Positions 59,041 through 64,000 of a DNA stretch of 64,000 bases are shown here, one piece after another. A program made the translations under genes and the position numbers. The DNA comes from Benincasa hispida (Eukaryota > Streptophyta > Magnoliopsida > Cucurbitales > Cucurbitaceae), in assembly GCF_009727055.1 (NCBI RefSeq), contig NC_052357.1:84032970-84096969 (forward strand), read 5' to 3'. Position 1 is the first letter of the stretch; every line of letters begins with the position of its first letter. A model generated the notes under the pieces. That model was given only the letters and a program-made list of their open reading frames with translations, had not been told where the DNA came from and ran no database searches.

Positions 59041-60059
59041 TGGGCATACTTAACTACAATAGGATAGGACTCAGTCTCTTGTCTGTTTCATGTGCTTATG
59101 TGCCATAGGTGGTGGGGTTACTTACTGAGTATTTCATACTCATCCTTTCTTATGTTGATGTTTCAGGAAAAGGTAAAGATGTACCGGCGATGGCGTAGTG
59201 GAATTCGTGATCATGACACTGGGACTAGACTTTTTCGCTTCCGCACTTTGAAATTTGAGTCCTTATTTTCCTCTTAATATTTAGTTTTACTGTTAAAAAT
59301 TTATTTCTAAGGATTATTTCTTTTATATACTTTTATTGGTCTTTAAGAATTTTGGGTACCCTATTATTTGTTTTAACAATTGCATTTAATAAATGCCTTT
59401 TGAACTTCTCTTGTTTTAATTAGCATTTATTTCAAATAATTGAGCGTCATTTTAAATTCTTTGCATGCATTTATTTTAGTAACGGCCTTATCTAAGTCCT
59501 AGGGGGTCGGGTCGTTACATAATAAGTATATGGATGAAATTGGGTATCTCATCCTGGTAACACTATTGGATACGACCCACTTTGTAGTTGTTACAAAGAG
59601 TTATAAAATTTACAAACAATGTGATCCACAGATCATTCATGTTGAGACATGTGAGTGAGGGCATCCTATGTAATGAGTTTGCATATAGACTGGACCACGA
59701 AAATAGTCACTTTTCTTTATAACGGTTGTTTACTGTTAAAATTGGCTATTTCATTATTAAGTAACCTAGGTTAACTCGATCTTAATCCTGAGCTAGCTAT
59801 GAACTTCTGTTTGTTCGGGATTATCCTTTGATCTGCAAACGGTGAGAGTAGTCCAACAACAATGCTCAATAAGCCTCCTATTTTAGGGATATGACCGGAT
59901 GAATAGTTGGGGACATAACCCCGCAGGATGGAATTCACTCCTATCTGATTTAGGGCCAGCAGATAGGTTGTTCTTTTAAGTACTGATTCCAGGTCTTGAA
60001 CAATATGGGCCCGCCTTCTCATGATAGAGAAAGGATTTGATTCATAGGTATTATGAATC

Positions 60060-62148
60060 TGAAGAAACTCTTATTCAAGAGTACCTACAAGCGAAAGAGG
60101 ATCTTTCCAATTCATTGTGACAGAATTACCGTATATATATTCAAACATACTTTCATAATGCTAAAGGGATCAAGAAATCATACCAGATGAAGATTTCTTC
60201 CTCACAACGAGTTTGAAGCCCAATCGTCTACCTCGAACAGTCACCACTTGGACAGTAGGAAACGAAGAAGACAACACCACTCAGAGCCCACAGTATTCTT
60301 GGAGTGAGAATCCAAAGTGTGGGCTTTGTTTGGATTTGATAGAGGGAAAGAGTAAGACAGACCGTACACAACGATCAAGTAAGTAGGAGAAGAGGTCGTC
60401 TATCACATAGACAATATGCTTGATCGTTTAGGTAAAGTATACGATCGTGTAGTAAAAGTAAGCGATCATCTATACGTTCATGTAGGAAAAGTAAACGATC
60501 GTGTAGGAAAAGGGTGAGTGATCGTCCGAACGATCGCGTAGGTAAAACTAAGTGATCGTCTATACGATTGTTTAGTAAATACCGAGAGCTAAACGATAGC
60601 TTAAGAAAAAGGTAAACGATCGTTTAGATAATAGCGCTTGACGGGGTAATCGATATATCATCGCTTAGCAATATCGTATATGTAAGCAATCATACAGTCA
60701 CTATCGTATAGGCATTGATTTTCTAAACGATGACACTATGTTTTTCATAATATCCGTGCGCACCGAGATCAACACACCGTCTGCTATTTATAATGCATTC
60801 ATCCGTTATTTAGAACGAAGAGGCGCCTTCCCATTTCCTTTATAACTGCCCATTGAATATGATCTTATCACATTCATAACTGATAAATTAATATCAAATA
60901 TTAATTATAATATTTTTTTCTCTACTAGATATAAATCATATTTATATCCAGTTTCCTCCAAATTAATGTATCTCATACATAAAGTTAATTATACCATATT
61001 TAATTAACTCGTTCAATTATATCATATATAATCGAACTCCCACTTGTCAATTTGAACATTTCAAATTGACCCAAAAACTGACTCTCAACTTGTATCCAAG
61101 CTACTAAGGGGACCTTATGAACTTATGGCTCGAAGCTCAAACGGTACGTGAATAGCTGACTAAACTCGTTAGTCACGATATCCACCATCCGTTAACTGCC
61201 ATACATTCCACTAAAGACCGACAATTGAACTCTTCTTGCCATAGATATATTTCTATGTTCATTAGATATAACCAATCATCAATACGATGGTCCTTCACAG
61301 ATGCTCGTAGTTACAGCAGGCCAATTTATCGTTTTGCCCCTGTAATTACATCTTCCTCTTTAAGTACCACCGATCCCTCTAATGAACAATAATAGTTTTA
61401 CTAAGTGTGAACATCTTTCGGGCCATGAGAAGATGCGTGGTGCCACATCGTTCAAGCCCTGGAATCAACCCTTAAGAGAGCTACCTATCTACTTGCCCCT
61501 GCCTCGGGGAAGGAGTGAATTCCATCTTGTGTAGCTGAGTTCCCAGCTCCCAAATCAGACAAATCCCCAAAATTGTAGGTTTGAGTCGGCATTCTGGCCA
61601 CTCGCACCCATGCAAATAAAAGGACCGTCCTCAATGGCAGGATTTTCCAACTCACTCAGGATTGAGGTCATATTACCTATGGTCATCCTAGTGAAGTGAA
61701 GTCTCAGTTATGAACGGTGTTATATAACGAGACGTTAACACTTCATGGTCAAGTCTTATACAAACTCTTTGTATAGGACGCCCCCACTCGCATGTCCCCT
61801 ACATGAATGATCAGGATCAGATCATCTGTGACAAGTCACAACACTTGTGACCATTCCACAAAGCGGGCCGCATCCGTAGCGTTACCAAGATAAGGTTTCC
61901 CTCCTATATCCATATACTACAGACCATTTTGGTTATCACTCAAGATATGATCCACTTGTATGTCACCACATACATGCTTAAGTTACATACAGATAACCAG
62001 GGATATTAAGTTTCTTGGTTTGTGGTAAAATCTAAATGTGCAAAGTCAAGTAGTGAAGTAAATATCATTTATATTATACATCACAAGTGTTTAAACAAAG
62101 TTGTTTACAAACTACTGGACACGAGACTTTAGGGCACAAACCTCAACA
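60060..62148. mobile_element. L5-type copia solo LTR (2089 bp), perfect TSD GAATC
   Basis: TGAAGAAACTC to ACAAACCTCAACA on the plus strand, flanked by GAATC at 60055-60059 and 62149-62153. Same general LTR type as Cop-B/C (shared GGTCATCCTAGTG, TATATAACGAGAC, CATATACTACAGACCATTT). No coding content. Minus-oriented like Cop-C. Contains the CGATCG array. Confidence 0.92.
60365..60735. repeat. CGATCG(T)(G/T)TAG array in the L5 solo LTR
   Basis: Words such as acgatcgtgtagtaaaag, aaacgatcgtgtaggaaaag, acgatcgcgtaggtaaaa and aacgatcgtttag recur at 20-35-bp intervals, with the palindrome CGATCG at the core. About 12-15 degenerate units. Comparable words occur at 26110-26180, 32860-33290 and 34000-34110. 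Confidence 0.75.
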
Positions 62149-63355
62149 GAATCAACATTGTTCATTAGAGGTTTAGTGGGAACTTAAGGAACAAGAAGTA
62201 TTCAGAGCGGTAAAACGGTTATCTTGACCCAGCTGTGATTACAAACAACCTGTGAAGGATCGACTTACTGACTATGGTTATATAAAGTGAACATAACATA
62301 TCTACAGTGAGGGGAGTTCAACTATGGGCTATAGTAGAGTCACCCATTAATTAATGAATGGGAGTTAATTCGGTCTAATGAGTTTAGCCGATTAATCTCG
62401 GATCGTTGGAGCCCATGATTTATAGGTCCGTGAGGTCCCCCTACTAGCTCGTAAATGGATAAGCTTTAGAGTAGCTTGATATGTTAATTTGAAACGTTCA
62501 AATTAGAATTAAACGAAATAGGAGAATTTATAATTTAAATATATGAAGATGGATTTGTGTAAAAATTAATTTAATATTTGATAGAAGAATTTATATGTAA
62601 ATATAATTTAAATATATGAAGATAGATTTGTGTAAAAATTAATTTAATATTTGATATTAAATTAATCAGAATTATTTAAATAATTATTTATTAATTTTAT
62701 TAGAAAATTAATTTTGTGAAAATAATTTTATAAAATTAATAATATTTTCAGTTTTGAAGTCAAATTTAATTAATTGAAATCATTTGATTTTTGGAAAATT
62801 TGAAAAACTATAAAAATGCACAAAATGGAAAAACAGGTTTTTCCATTATCTATCTTCTACTTACTTACACAAACATCATTCACCTTGCCTTCAATTACTC
62901 CAAGCATGAGCTGCAACTTATGCAGTCTTCTTCTTTGCATGTTCACCTGCAATAAATAAAGAAGATTGGAGTGAATTTGAGGCATGTATTCAAAGAGATT
63001 TTACTGAAAATTTCGGGGTGAAGAAAAAGTTCTTCAAGCAGACTGGTGCAGTGAGCTTCTCCTTGCTTTTCGTTGCTTCAAGTTGTTCTTGAGTCCCACA
63101 ACTCGTTCTAAAGCTCCAAGAGGATAATGGGGAAGATCTTGAGGTGGTTCACGGTGTTCTTTGGAGAAGACAACTGCTAAGGAACAAGATCTTGAAGAGT
63201 TCTACAAAGGTATGACTACAAACTCTTTTATATTAGATGAGCATGTTTTAGTTTCTGCCAAAATTAATGAATTTGAATACTTATTGTTCCTTGTTGCTTC
63301 TGTTGCATGTTGATACACTCTTACAATTATAACACTTATAATAAAATGATGCATG

Positions 63356-64000
63356 TGTTAGGGTTGATGCCCTAAAGTCTCGTGTCCTGTAGTTTGTAAA
63401 CAGCTTGTACGAACGCTTGTGTTGTTAATATATGATATTTACTTCACATCTTGTATTTTTTTTCTCAATTACTTGTTTTATTTGCTTTACCACAAACTAA
63501 TAAACATAAAATCTCTGGTTATCTGTATATGACTCAAGTATGTATGTGGTGACATACAAGTGGATCATGTGTTGAGTGATAACAAAATGGTCTGTAGTAT
63601 ATAGATAAAAGAAGGAAACCTTATCCTGGTAATGCTACGGATGCAGCCAGCTTTGTAGAATGGTCACAAGTATTGTGACTTATCACAGATGGTCTGATCC
63701 TGATCATTCGTGTTGGGGACATGCGAACAGGGGCGTCCTATACAAAGAGTTTATATAAGACTTGACCACGAAGTGTTAACGTCTCGTTATATAACACCGT
63801 TCATGAGAGAGACTTCACTTCACTAGGATAACTATAGGTAACATGGCCTCAATCCTGAGTGAGTTGGGAACTCCTGCCATTGAGGGCAGTCCTTTGATTT
63901 GTATAGGTGCGAGTGGCCAGGTCGCCGATTCAAACCTACCATATTGGGGATTCGTCTGATTTGGGAGCTGGAAACTCAGCTACACAAGATGGAATTCACT
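63356..64000 (+). mobile_element. L5-type copia LTR, plus orientation, runs off the window
   Basis: TGTTAGGGTTGATGCCCTAAAG start in the Cop-E leader (left flank gcatg, 63351-63355). The following 640 bp match the inverted solo LTR at 60060-62148 in order (CCTGTAGTTTGTAAACA, ACATACAAGTGGATCATG, CAACTCACTCAGG-type). Its end and any internal region lie beyond 64000. Confidence 0.85.

Larger units (their letters stand above)
57259..59519. mobile_element. L3 solo LTR, copy 2 (2261 bp), perfect TSD TAATA
   Basis: TGTAACATCCCACA to GGGTCGGGTCGTTACA, flanked by TAATA at 57254-57258 and 59520-59524. Inverted relative to copy 1 (14332-17182). It carries the 26-bp minisatellite and a GC-rich block (57600-58060) that copy 1 does not clearly have. 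Confidence 0.92.
57072..63325. mobile_element. L2 solo LTR, copy 3 (inverted), containing two nested solo LTRs; TSD ATTAT
   Basis: TGTTGAGAATGCCC at left to ACTCTTACA at right, flanked by ATTAT at 57067-57071 and 63326-63330. Net length without nested elements is about 1.9 kb, close to the 1785 bp of copy 1. Pieces 57072-57258, 59520-60059 and 62149-63325 match copy 1 inverted (e.g. CTATAGTAGAGTCACCC, CCTACTAGCTCG, CATCCTATGTAATGAGTTTG-type). Confidence 0.88.
52845..63355 (-). mobile_element. Cop-E: minus-strand copia, 3' half lost, solo LTRs in its leader
   Basis: Order leftward: leader (63355-63331 and 57071-55553, split by L2 copy 3), gag (55552-54912), protease, pre-integrase, integrase and the first part of RT ending at about 52845. 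The rest of RT, RNase H and the 3' LTR are gone, as is the 5' LTR (cut at 63356). It is very close to Cop-C. Confidence 0.88.

Noticed and set aside
51294..64000. The two plus-strand L5-type LTRs (51294 and 63356) as a pair bounding one element
   Set aside because: They differ from each other far more than Cop-C's LTRs do, and what lies between is minus-strand Cop-E; they belong to separate insertions.

Overview
The window looks like plant nuclear DNA, from a eudicot with a repeat-rich genome. It has two intact plant genes (a WRKY factor with the usual three-exon structure, and an intronless leucine-rich-repeat wall-type protein), AT-rich spacers, and many layers of Ty1/copia and Ty3/gypsy retrotransposons. 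A cucurbit is plausible but unproven. No rRNA, CRISPR or organelle genes were seen.

Region 1 (1-36723) is one large nest. A plus-strand copia relic (Cop-A; 4087-5827, 35976-36341, 3' LTR 36342-36723) was entered by a gag-protease-only gypsy element (Gyp-1, from 5828). Gyp-1 was itself hit by: an L1-type LTR (6274-8807); a Mutator-like element (11168-11999); an L4 LTR (13179-17402) that carries an L3 solo LTR (14332-17182); an L2 solo LTR (19421-21205); and a minus-strand copia (Cop-B, from 21525). Cop-B was later split by a nearly complete minus-strand copia (Cop-C, 25680-35600). Target-site duplications (TSDs) support most steps. Upstream, 1-4086 holds two head-to-tail L1 LTRs.

Region 2 (36724-46049) is the only gene island: the WRKY group IId gene (40191-41770, three exons, 377 aa) and the LRR gene (43650-44951, 433 aa). 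Both are on the plus strand. They are separated by about 1.9 kb and show no sign of working in one pathway beyond proximity.

Region 3 (46050-64000) is repetitive again: a minus-strand copia fragment (Cop-D); an L2 LTR split by a second Mutator-like element and by an L4 LTR; a plus-strand LTR fused to a minus-strand copia (Cop-E) that has lost its 3' half; and, in the Cop-E leader, a solo LTR (57072-63325) that contains two further solo LTRs, all three with perfect 5-bp TSDs. The window ends inside another LTR.

Element names (Cop-A to Cop-E, Gyp-1, L1 to L5) are local labels. Every retroelement reading frame seen is broken by stops or frameshifts, so these are relics. The most unusual material is structural: the nest, the two-member Mutator-like family, minisatellites carried inside LTRs, CGATCG-rich arrays, and the gypsy element lacking reverse transcriptase. 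I found no convincing new gene system.
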